A stretch of 10,729 nt of DNA, taken from positions 1-10,729 of the forward strand of contig CANRFK010000038.1 of NCBI GenBank assembly GCA_947629875.1. The letters run 5' to 3'. Position numbers and translations under genes: made by a program. Under the pieces are notes generated by a model. The model was not told the origin of the DNA and did no database searches. It saw only the letters and a program-made list of their open reading frames with translations. The DNA comes from an uncultured Clostridia bacterium. GTDB lineage: Bacteria; Bacillota; Clostridia; Christensenellales; Borkfalkiaceae. Shown here piece by piece: positions 1 through 6,331 of the stretch; the stretch's first letter is position 1; every line of letters begins with the position of its first letter.

Positions 1-1
1 C

Positions 2-124
2 TTCGACCGCACGGTGGGGAAGATCTACGCCATGCCGCCCGCCGCCCCCGCGCCACGTCCCCGGGCGCCGCCGGCGCACGACCATCTACGCCCACACCTA
101 TTTTCTGGGGGAAGTTTTGGGTAG
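2..124 (+). CDS. Possible 3' end of an unrecognised gene (partial)
   Basis: An open frame enters from the left edge and stops at TAG 122-124, giving about 40 residues that begin FDRTVGKIYAMPP and continue rich in Pro, Ala and Arg. I do not recognise it. The first 110 bases are very GC-rich and the next 80 are AT-rich, which fits a gene end followed by an intergenic region, but a GC-rich stretch of this length stays open easily by chance. The neighbouring frame is also open past this stop, so a frameshift or a different reading frame is possible. Nothing assigns a function. Confidence 0.2.
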   Translation, partial: FDRTVGKIYAMPPAAPAPRPRAPPAHDHLRPHLFSGGSFG

Positions 125-197
125 TAAAGCGAAAACCCTTAAAAAAAGCCCCTTTTTCTCTTAAAATTTGCTTGTTTTTACACATTTCGGCGGCGTT

Positions 198-220
198 CAA
201 GTCACGTCACCTCAACCAAC
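198..220 (+). repeat. 23-bp flank repeat, copy 1
   Basis: These 23 bases are identical to 398-420, exactly 200 bases downstream. They start with the 12-mer CAAGTCACGTCA and end CTCAACCAAC. In both copies a perfect palindrome with an unrelated stem begins at or just inside the 3' end. The first 12 bases recur in inverted orientation at 269-280. Confidence 0.9.
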
Positions 221-255
221 AAAACCGCATGGACTTGTGTCCATGCGGTTTTGTT
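218..255. repeat. Perfect palindrome 1 (17-bp stem, loop TTGT)
   Basis: Arms 218-234 and 239-255 are perfectly complementary around the loop TTGT; the core arm is AAAACCGCATGGAC. Read on the plus strand, the right arm ends in a T-rich run (GCGGTTTTGTTTG), so it could terminate transcription of a gene ending near 124. It is also enclosed by the inverted 13-mers at 197-209 and 269-281, giving a nested structure. The shared flank and stem length with the palindromes at 417-454 and 673-710 suggest a repeated element type rather than a lone terminator. Confidence 0.8.
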
Positions 256-268
256 TGATTCCGAACCA

Positions 269-281
269 TGACGTGACTTGA
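269..281 (-). repeat. Inverted copy of the flank 12-mer
   Basis: TGACGTGACTTGA here is the exact reverse complement of 197-209, and its first 12 bases are the reverse complement of 398-409. It therefore encloses palindrome 1 on one side, and on the other side could act as the left terminal inverted repeat of a 141-bp unit running 269-409. Confidence 0.85.
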
Positions 282-397
282 GGGTGGAGGCGATTGCGGG
301 AGCAATCGGTTTGCGGGCGAATTGCGGGAATACATAGGAGTATGCCGCAAACTGCACAGCACGGTGTGCTGTGCACCGGGGCGCGCCGCCAAAGGCG

Positions 398-420
398 CAA
401 GTCACGTCACCTCAACCAAC
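398..420 (+). repeat. 23-bp flank repeat, copy 2
   Basis: Identical to 198-220. It leads straight into palindrome 2, whose outermost four stem bases (CAAC, 417-420) belong to the repeat itself. No inverted 12-mer follows on its right side, unlike copy 1. Confidence 0.9.
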
Positions 421-454
421 GAGGCGGACTTCCGTTTGGAAGTCCGCCTCGTTG
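417..454. repeat. Perfect palindrome 2 (17-bp stem, loop GTTT)
   Basis: Arms 417-433 and 438-454 pair perfectly around GTTT; the core arm is GAGGCGGACTTCC. The stem sequence is unrelated to that of palindrome 1 although the 23-base left flank is identical. The right side (GTTGTATTGTGAA) also partly matches that of palindrome 1 (GTTTGATTCCGAA). On either strand the following run is only weakly T-rich, so a role as terminator is uncertain. Confidence 0.8.
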
Positions 455-476
455 TATTGTGAAGCGATTTGTCCGC

Positions 477-637
477 GATCTCTTGTCGTCCCTAACCAAG
501 AATCAAAGGGCTCCCGAAAAAGATTGCGTAGCAAGATTTTTCGGGAAGAGGCGGACGCGGCGAAGCGAAATTGCCCTTTGCGTTTACGCAAAGGGCTCGG
601 AAGCGTAGCCCGCGTCCGACGAAGGGACCAAGAGGTC
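477..637. other. Nested multi-branch fold, candidate structured RNA or DNA element
   Basis: Complementary arms nest without crossing. The outer stem pairs 477-485 with 629-637 (one G-T wobble in the plus-strand RNA) and 488-493 with 623-628. Branch one pairs 512-521 with 537-546 (TCCCGAAAAA/TTTTTCGGGA). Branch two pairs 552-560 with 610-618 (CGGACGCGG/CCGCGTCCG) and encloses a perfect hairpin 573-582/587-596 (GCCCTTTGCG, loop TTTA). I know no RNA family with this layout. It may be an RNA, a DNA-level element, or a chance by-product of repeat decay; the strand is undetermined. Confidence 0.4.
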
Positions 638-672
638 GTGTTTGACTTCAACTTACGCACACGGTGTTCAAC

Positions 673-710
673 CACGAGAGAGGGCAGTCGAATGACTGCC
701 CTCTCTCGTG
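673..710 (-). terminator. Perfect palindrome 3, probable terminator of the nucleotidase operon
   Basis: Arms 673-689 (CACGAGAGAGGGCAGTC) and 694-710 pair perfectly over 17 bp around a 4-base loop. It starts 14 bases after the nucleotidase stop codon, the expected place for a terminator on the minus strand. However no U-run follows on that strand (next bases GTTGAACACC), so if it terminates it is not a textbook intrinsic terminator. It shares stem length, loop length and a TCAAC left flank with palindromes 1 and 2. Confidence 0.5.
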
Positions 711-724
711 TGCAATGCGGTGTA

Positions 725-2404
725 TTATCTGACTTCTATCCGGCCCTGCGGGAGGGCGTATTCGTCGCCCACCGTGCCGTGGAGGGCGTCCGCGAGGTAC
801 GTCATCAGGACCTCGTAGTCCAGCATTCCCTCATCGAGCGTAAGCGCGTTATCCATAAACATATTCAGCCCGTCCCCGCCCTGCTTGATGAGGTAGTTGT
901 GGGACGCCACCGTATAGACCTTATCGGGCACGAGCGCCGTATAGTTGCCGTCCGCCCCGAGGGCCATGACGTCCTTTACTCTCCGCACATTCCCGCAGGA
1001 GAGGAAATTTCCCATCTCATCCGTCTCCACCGTGGGCTCCACGGAGGTATCGATGACATATTTCAGCCCCGATACCTGTAAAAAGCCTCCGCATTCTCCC
1101 ACGGCGTTTTCGCCTTCGTTGGGGCTTGAAAGGCAGAAGCGGCTCGCCATCTCCAGCGCGTCGAGGATCTCCTGCCCCGTGGCCCTTACCACGCAGAGGA
1201 AATTCCCGTAGGGGTGTACGCCCAGAATATCCCCGTAGGTGATCTCGCCCGCGGGGAGATTCGCGCGGATGCCGCCGCCGTTCACAAGCGCGATGTCCGC
1301 CCCCGATACGGCGCGGTACGCGTCCGCGCAGAAATCGCCGAGATTGGTCTCCCTGTTGCGGATGAGGCGCACCCCCGAATCGGAAGCCGTCGTAAGCGCC
1401 ACCTCCGTCACGCCGACGCGTTTTCCGAGTTCTGCCTCGAACCGTTCCTCCATGCTCTCGATGCGGCCCGCCATCTCGCTGTCCTTATCGGGATATGTCC
1501 CGATGAGCCCCGTGCGGAGACCGTCCGCGGTGATGGTGAGGTGGCCGATATTGCACAGCCCCGTGCCCGTGGAGGAGAGGAGCACGTTCTTCCCGTCCGC
1601 ATTTTTTATGATGTCGCAGGAGATCTCGCTGTGGGAATGGCCGTCCAAAACGGCGTCGATCCCCTTCGTGTTTGCGATGAGTTCGCGGGAGGTAAACGGC
1701 GAGGAGGATCCGTCCGTCCCGAGGTGGGCGAGCACCACCACGCGGTCCGCGCCCTCCCTGAGGCAGGCGTCCACGTTCTCCTGCACGCAGCCGTACAGTT
1801 CTTCCCCGCTTCCGCCGTAGAAATCGTACACGTAGTTCCCGTTCTCATCGCAGAAGTACACGGGCACGGATTTTACGATGCTCTCGGGCGTCGACACCCC
1901 GACAAAGCCGACCTTCACCTCGCCGTAGGAGACGACCTTATACGGCAGGAGGCGGGAGAGAAACGCCGAGGTGCCCGTCCCCGTATAGCGGAGATTGCAG
2001 CCGAGATACTGCGCGCCGCTCACTTCCATCAACTTGTCGAGCTGCTCCATTCCGTAGCCGAATTCATGGTTTCCGAGCACCGCGAAGTCATACCCCGCGT
2101 AGTTCATGAGTTCCGCGGGATATTCTCCCTTGGAGACCGTTCCGATGACGTCTCCCTGCAGGGCGTCCCCGCAGTCCACCAGCGTGACATAGGGGGTGCT
2201 TTGCTCGCACCACTTTTTGTATGCCACGAGCCCCGCGTAGCCGATATCCTCATCGATGGCGCAGTGCACATCGTTGGTGTACAGAATGATGATGTCATCC
2301 GCGTTTTTGTTGCCGCCTGCATTGCACCCGCCGAAGAGCAGCACGGCCGCAAAGAGAGCGGCCAAAAGGCACGGCAGTTTTTTCTTCTTTGTCTCGGTTC
2401 TCAT
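725..2404 (-). CDS. Lipoprotein 5'-nucleotidase / 2',3'-cyclic phosphodiesterase (UshA family)
   Basis: A 559-residue surface enzyme expected to remove phosphate from extracellular nucleotides. Residues 1-27 form a lipoprotein signal (KKKK, hydrophobic core, lipobox LFGGC with Cys27). The metallophosphatase domain follows: NDVH at 44-47, GD at 79-80, GNHEF at 111-115, AHLG around His227 and GHSH at 255-258, the usual two-metal ligands. The C-terminal nucleotide-binding domain shows NRETNLGDF near 350-358, NGGGIR at 375-380 and GGDGLNMF near 509-516. Length is typical of the family. An upstream ATG at 2434 overlaps the preceding gene; I chose 2404 because GAGGAG lies 7 bases before it and the signal peptide then starts properly. 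It follows the ABC importer by 19 bases, so the two are co-transcribed. The exact substrate cannot be read from sequence. Confidence 0.92.
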   Translation of the reverse strand: MRTETKKKKLPCLLAALFAAVLLFGGCNAGGNKNADDIIILYTNDVHCAIDEDIGYAGLVAYKKWCEQSTPYVTLVDCGDALQGDVIGTVSKGEYPAELMNYAGYDFAVLGNHEFGYGMEQLDKLMEVSGAQYLGCNLRYTGTGTSAFLSRLLPYKVVSYGEVKVGFVGVSTPESIVKSVPVYFCDENGNYVYDFYGGSGEELYGCVQENVDACLREGADRVVVLAHLGTDGSSSPFTSRELIANTKGIDAVLDGHSHSEISCDIIKNADGKNVLLSSTGTGLCNIGHLTITADGLRTGLIGTYPDKDSEMAGRIESMEERFEAELGKRVGVTEVALTTASDSGVRLIRNRETNLGDFCADAYRAVSGADIALVNGGGIRANLPAGEITYGDILGVHPYGNFLCVVRATGQEILDALEMASRFCLSSPNEGENAVGECGGFLQVSGLKYVIDTSVEPTVETDEMGNFLSCGNVRRVKDVMALGADGNYTALVPDKVYTVASHNYLIKQGGDGLNMFMDNALTLDEGMLDYEVLMTYLADALHGTVGDEYALPQGRIEVR

Positions 2405-2411
2405 TTCTTCT

Positions 2412-2417
2412 CTCCTC
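2412..2417 (-). promoter_or_regulatory. Ribosome binding site that sets the nucleotidase start
   Basis: On the minus strand this reads GAGGAG, 7 bases before the ATG at 2404. The alternative ATG at 2434 lies inside the end of the upstream gene and has no comparable site at the right distance. Confidence 0.75.
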
Positions 2418-2423
2418 AAAGGC

Positions 2424-5400
2424 TTAAAACACAATGGTCACGGTGTTGATGCCGTCTGTATAGGTGTGGGCGCTGCTCTTGGTACGGCTGACGGCGAGCG
2501 ACGCGCTCAGCACATCTCCCTCCGTCAGCGGGTCGAATTCTTCCCCGCTCCAGCGGATGACGGCCTCGCATTGCTTTCCGTCCTCACTGCAGAGGGCGTC
2601 GAAGCCAAGCCCGCACCCTTCATTCGGCAGGGCGGGCAGGATGCTCGTCACGCACAGTTCTTCAAAGATCTGTTGGTACTTGAAGAGTTGCCGTGCGCTC
2701 AGCATCTGTTTGTGGGCGAAGCGGTCGATCTCTTCCACCGCGGCGATAAAGTCGAACTTCTTGGAAGTGATATCGATGTGGAGAGTCTTCAGACGGTGGA
2801 CAAACGCGCGGCAACGCTCTGTCTTGGGGCAATCAAACACCTCTTTCGGCGTTCCTTCCTCGTAGATAACGCCCTCGTCCATGTAGAAGACGCGCGAGGA
2901 GACGTCCCGCGCAAACTTCATCTCATGCGTCACGACGAGCATCGTCAGCCCCTGTTCGGCAAGTTTGCGGATGACGGCCAGCACCTCTCCCACCATGGTG
3001 GGGTCGAGCGCACTGGTCGGCTCGTCAAAGAGGACGATCTCGGGCATCATGCCGAGGGTGCGCGCAATGGCGACGCGCTGTTTTTGCCCGCCCGAGAGCT
3101 CATCGGGATAGTTGAGTTCCTTTTCCGCAAGCCCCACGCCGGCGAGCAAACGCATTCCCCGTTCGTAGGCCTGTTGCCGCGTACAGCCGAGCAGTTGTAC
3201 GGGCCCCAACATGATATTTTCAATGACCGTCAGATGGTTGAACAGGTTAAAACTCTGGAACACCATGCCCATGCGGCGGCGCACGGCGCCGAGTTGCGCA
3301 GGTTTGACGCCCGTCACGGGTTGGCCGAGCACCTCGATCTGTCCCTCCGTCGGCGTCTCCAGACGGTTGATACAGCGCAGGAAGGTACTCTTGCCCGTCC
3401 CGGAGGGGCCGATGACGGAGATGACGTCTCCGCGGCGGATGACGGCGTTGACGTCCTTCAGCGGCGTCGCGTTGGGGAACACCTTTTTGAGATGGGAGAT
3501 GGTGATGACGGGTTCGCTGTCCTGTGAAGTTTTAGTCTCTTCGGGGAGTTCCTCAAGGGAAATGTTCCTGTTTACGCCCCGCGGCTCCCTGCGGCGGCGG
3601 TGGGGGTCGATCTTCATCTCGATGAGCCCTAAAAGAAGGGTCAGTCCCCATGCAAGCAGGAAATAGAGGATCGCGGTCAGAATCAGCGGGAAGAACGCCT
3701 CAAAGGTGCGGCTTCGGATGAGGTCGGTGGCCTTGGTGAGGTCCTGCACCGCAATATATCCCACCACGGAGGTCATCTTCACCATGGAGATGAATTCGCC
3801 CTTATAGACGGGCAAAATGTGACGCGCCGCCTGCGGGGCGATGACCTTTGTAAAGGTCTTGACCCGCCCGAAGCCCATGGCGGACGCCGCCTCCCACTGG
3901 CCGGGATCCACGGCGTTGATGCCGGTGCGCATCATCTCCGAGACGTAGACGCCGAAGTTGATGGAGAAGCCGAAGATGGCCACGATGATCCCATCCAACC
4001 TCGCGCCCGCAAATACGACATAGAAGAGCACCATGAGGAGCACCAGAACGGGGACGCCCTGAATGATCCTGATGAAGACCGCCGCGATCTTGGATGCCAC
4101 CTTGCTGCGGCTGCGGCGCACCATGCAGAGCCCGAAGCCGATCACCGTGCCCAAAATCGCCGAGCAGACGGAGATGAGGAAGGTGACGCCGAGCCCAGAG
4201 AGGATCATCTCCCATCTGTTTTCCTGCACGAAATTCTTGTAGAAACTGTTCCCGAGGCGGGCCCAGAATCCCACATCTTCGTCGCCTGAGGCGGCCGCGC
4301 CCATGCCCATATCTTCGCCGCGGACAACGAGCGTCGAACCGCCCACATAATGGGAGATGGGGAAATCAATGCTCTCCTTGCGCTCGTCGGTGATGCTGAT
4401 GGCGCCCGAAACGATATCCGCACGGTCGCTTGTCAGCATATTGATGAGCGAATTGAAGTTGGTCTGCGTGATCTCCAACTTCATCCCCAACTCTTTGGCG
4501 ATGAGGGAGACGAGTTCCACCTCATACCCGAGGGACTGCCCGTTTCCGCCCACATAGCTCATGGGTTCCAGCGTGGAATCATGGGCATACCGCAGGGTGC
4601 CGTTCGTCGCTTCATACTCCCCTACATCGATGGTCTTTTTGCTGTCGTCGGCGCCCAACCATTTTTCTTTCATGGCGTCAAGTGTGCCGTCCTCCTGGTA
4701 TCCCCGAATGATATCGCTGATATCATCCGTCAACGGGCTGTTCTTTTTCAAACCAAAACCATAGGTATCGGGCGCAAGCGTTCCGGGGAAAATCGCAAGA
4801 TCGGGCTGGCGCGCGACCGAAAGTTGGGCGACGGGCATATCATGCACCATGGCGTCTATCGTGCCCGTCTGCAACGCAAGAAGCATCGTGGATGCATCAT
4901 CGAAATACTTAAATTCGCAGCCGCTGACGGCGGAGCTCATAATCGTATCGTGAATACTGCCCGACATAACGCCCACGGTCGTGCCCGCAAAATCCTGCAG
5001 CGTCTTGAAGCGCGCTTCAAACTGTCCGTGATTGGCAACGACCGCCACCACGCCGCCGGTGTAATCCGGCTCGGCGAAGTTCACGCTCTGCTTCCGCTCC
5101 TCCGTCACGGTCAGGCCGGTGGCCGATACATCGTACATCCCATTGCCGAGACCCATGAAAATGGATGAGACTTCGGTGCTTATCACCTCCAGCCCGTAGC
5201 CGTTTGCCTTGCAGAAGCGCGCCATGATATCGATATCGTATCCGACGATCTTGTTGTCCTTGATATAGCAGAAGGGCGCAAGGTCGGTCTTTACCGCCAA
5301 CCGGATGACGCCGTTTGTCGCGGGGAAGGCCGTCCAATCCTCCACCACCTGTTTGCTCTCGTCGGTGCCGATCCAAATCCCGTCGATCTCCTCCAGCGTG

Positions 5401-5861
5401 CCGTCCGCCTTGATCTCTTTCAAAAACTCGTTGTACTCATCCCGCAGCCTCGCGCCGCGGTCGGTCTTGGAGAAGGCGGCCGCGTAACTCTCCTCCACCA
5501 ACACTTTGGGGAGATAGGTCACCTTCGGGTTTTCCATACATAAGAGGCGGGCGATGGGTTCGTCCATCAAAAAGCCCGCGATGTATCCCTGTTCCACCGC
5601 GAGGGCCAGATCGGGGACGCGGTCGTAGTACTTTTTCTCCGCATCCTTTATGAGGTTGTCGGTATGCACGTCAAAGCTGGAGCCGGTCATAATGCCGATG
5701 GCCTGTCCGTCAAGTTGGCGGATATCGGTGATCGCCTCGTCCTTCTCGCCGCCCCCGCAACTTGCAAGGAGCGCACAAACTCCGAGCAAACAAATAAGCG
5801 CCGAAAAAAACAGCGCGAAAAAGAGCCTCTTCTTCCGTCCCTTCGTTCTCATGTCTCTCAT
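2424..5861 (-). CDS. One-polypeptide polar amino-acid ABC importer (binding segments + permease + ATPase)
   Basis: 1145 residues holding a whole half-importer. Lipoprotein signal with lipobox LLASC (Cys35). Residues 46-164 resemble the second lobe and C-terminus of a type-3 solute-binding protein; 184-404 a complete one; 421-514 only a first lobe. Permease 555-748 has about five membrane helices and an EAA-like loop (EAASAMG, 657-663), HisM/GlnP type. ATPase about 785-1025: Walker A GPSGTGKST 818-826, Gln869, signature LSGGQKQR 922-929, Walker B with Asp946-Glu947, His979. The tail 1030-1145 resembles a degenerate GHKL/RsbW-type domain (EEL at 1067, FDPL at 1109). Fused binding domains plus permease are known in GlnP of Lactococcus; adding the ATPase and tail is unusual. 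Two copies would form a full importer. Start: ATG 5861, AAGGGAG 12 bases upstream; ATG 5852 is an alternative. The substrate (polar amino acid) is inferred from family. Confidence 0.9.
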   Translation of the reverse strand: MRDMRTKGRKKRLFFALFFSALICLLGVCALLASCGGGEKDEAITDIRQLDGQAIGIMTGSSFDVHTDNLIKDAEKKYYDRVPDLALAVEQGYIAGFLMDEPIARLLCMENPKVTYLPKVLVEESYAAAFSKTDRGARLRDEYNEFLKEIKADGTLEEIDGIWIGTDESKQVVEDWTAFPATNGVIRLAVKTDLAPFCYIKDNKIVGYDIDIMARFCKANGYGLEVISTEVSSIFMGLGNGMYDVSATGLTVTEERKQSVNFAEPDYTGGVVAVVANHGQFEARFKTLQDFAGTTVGVMSGSIHDTIMSSAVSGCEFKYFDDASTMLLALQTGTIDAMVHDMPVAQLSVARQPDLAIFPGTLAPDTYGFGLKKNSPLTDDISDIIRGYQEDGTLDAMKEKWLGADDSKKTIDVGEYEATNGTLRYAHDSTLEPMSYVGGNGQSLGYEVELVSLIAKELGMKLEITQTNFNSLINMLTSDRADIVSGAISITDERKESIDFPISHYVGGSTLVVRGEDMGMGAAASGDEDVGFWARLGNSFYKNFVQENRWEMILSGLGVTFLISVCSAILGTVIGFGLCMVRRSRSKVASKIAAVFIRIIQGVPVLVLLMVLFYVVFAGARLDGIIVAIFGFSINFGVYVSEMMRTGINAVDPGQWEAASAMGFGRVKTFTKVIAPQAARHILPVYKGEFISMVKMTSVVGYIAVQDLTKATDLIRSRTFEAFFPLILTAILYFLLAWGLTLLLGLIEMKIDPHRRRREPRGVNRNISLEELPEETKTSQDSEPVITISHLKKVFPNATPLKDVNAVIRRGDVISVIGPSGTGKSTFLRCINRLETPTEGQIEVLGQPVTGVKPAQLGAVRRRMGMVFQSFNLFNHLTVIENIMLGPVQLLGCTRQQAYERGMRLLAGVGLAEKELNYPDELSGGQKQRVAIARTLGMMPEIVLFDEPTSALDPTMVGEVLAVIRKLAEQGLTMLVVTHEMKFARDVSSRVFYMDEGVIYEEGTPKEVFDCPKTERCRAFVHRLKTLHIDITSKKFDFIAAVEEIDRFAHKQMLSARQLFKYQQIFEELCVTSILPALPNEGCGLGFDALCSEDGKQCEAVIRWSGEEFDPLTEGDVLSASLAVSRTKSSAHTYTDGINTVTIVF

Positions 5862-6050
5862 GTGTCTCTCATGCTCCCTTCGTCATGTCAATGTTTTTCA
5901 TCCCGCCCCGCGCGTACCATTCGCCTCCACGCGCAACACAAACGGCACGGCCGCGCATTCGCCCGTCCGAGGCCGCTCTCTTCCGTCCTCTTATCATTCT
6001 CCTCTGACCTCCGCAAATACGGCAAATTTTCCGAATATAATTCCCTTCTG

Positions 6051-6079
6051 ATTGTAACACATTTTCACTTTCATGGAAA
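6051..6079 (-). promoter_or_regulatory. Probable promoter of the importer-nucleotidase operon
   Basis: On the minus strand: TTTCCA (6074-6079), a 17-base spacer, then an extended minus-10 TGT-TACAAT (TACAAT at 6051-6056). The minus-35 matches the consensus at four of six positions. Start of transcription would fall near 6044, giving a leader of about 180 bases. Confidence 0.4.
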
Positions 6080-6180
6080 GCGGAAGCCCCGCGTCAAATC
6101 ACATCTTAACAAATCTTCACAGGAACAGGCCACGCCCTTCATTCGTGTTGCCCGAAGTGGAAACATCTCACCATATTCTC

Positions 6181-6231
6181 GGCTCCCCCTCTTGGGGGAG
6201 CTGTCGCCGCAGGCGACTGAGGGGGTGGGGC
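6181..6231 (+). repeat. GC-rich two-hairpin intergenic repeat, unit 1
   Basis: Stem A pairs GCTCCCCC (6182-6189) with GGGGGAGC (6194-6201) around TCTT. Stem B pairs GTCGCC (6203-6208) with GGCGAC (6212-6217) around GCA. The unit ends TGAGGGGGTGGGGC. From memory, repeats with this layout are common between genes in gut Clostridia; function unknown. A second, reduced unit follows at 6263-6297. Confidence 0.7.
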
Positions 6232-6262
6232 TACCTCCATGCAGAACCTTCCTCATTCACGC

Positions 6263-6297
6263 CCCCCTCCTCGGGAGGGGGATCAAGGGGGTGGGGC
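6263..6297 (+). repeat. GC-rich hairpin repeat, unit 2
   Basis: CCCCCTCC (6263-6270) pairs with GGAGGGGG (6274-6281) around TCG, followed by ATCAAGGGGGTGGGGC. The last ten bases match the end of unit 1, but the second stem is missing, so this is a shortened relative. Confidence 0.6.
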
Positions 6298-6331
6298 AAT
6301 TCTCGCCCCTCGGGCAGGTTTCTTCCAAACC

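Larger units (their letters stand above)
125..724. other. Gene-poor, highly structured intergenic region
   Basis: I see no convincing gene in these 600 bases: open frames here lack a ribosome site and recognisable protein content, and they run through inverted repeats. The region contains an AT-rich stretch (about 111-190), a repeated flank, several perfect hairpins and a multi-branch fold, listed separately. Smaller inverted repeats at 291-308 (CGATTGC/GCAATCG), 309-316 with 345-352 (GTTTGCGG/CCGCAAAC) and 353-375 (TGCACAGCAC/GTGCTGTGCA, 3-base loop) add to the impression of a folded or palindromic element rather than a coding region. Confidence 0.7.
5881..6331. other. Intergenic region between the importer operon and the small Cys-rich gene
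   Basis: About 450 bases without a supported gene. It contains a probable minus-strand promoter (6051-6079), a leader of about 180 bases ahead of the importer in which I recognise no riboswitch, and two GC-rich hairpin repeats (6181-6231 and 6263-6297). Minus-strand frames here are Arg/Gly-rich with no protein likeness. Confidence 0.6.

Noticed and set aside
198..420. CRISPR array or integron attC site
   Set aside because: Two repeats with a 177-base gap are not a CRISPR array, and the GTTRRRY core sites of attC are not found at the ends of the palindromes; no cas or integrase gene is in the window.
294..1081. Plus- and minus-strand open frames across 202-1081
   Set aside because: They run through the palindromes and into the antisense of the nucleotidase gene; Arg/Ser-rich products and no ribosome sites.
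1214..3527. Long plus-strand open frames (411 and 423 codons) opposite the nucleotidase and importer genes
   Set aside because: They are antisense shadows of GC-rich genes: no ribosome sites, no recognisable protein content, and the opposite strand encodes clear conserved families.
5858..5872. Four-codon mini-frame whose TGA overlaps the importer ATG
   Set aside because: The only ribosome site is one base from its ATG, too close to work; it is best explained by the local ATGAGAGACA repetition.
5869..5997. A short minus-strand frame (42 codons) ending 8 bases before the importer start, possibly a leader peptide
   Set aside because: GGAGG and GAGGAG stand nearby, but at poor distances, and the product is an Arg/Gly-rich string with no attenuator structure that I can see.
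5881..6044. Riboswitch in the importer leader
   Set aside because: I looked for the main conserved cores known to me and found none; the leader is GC-rich without an obvious aptamer.
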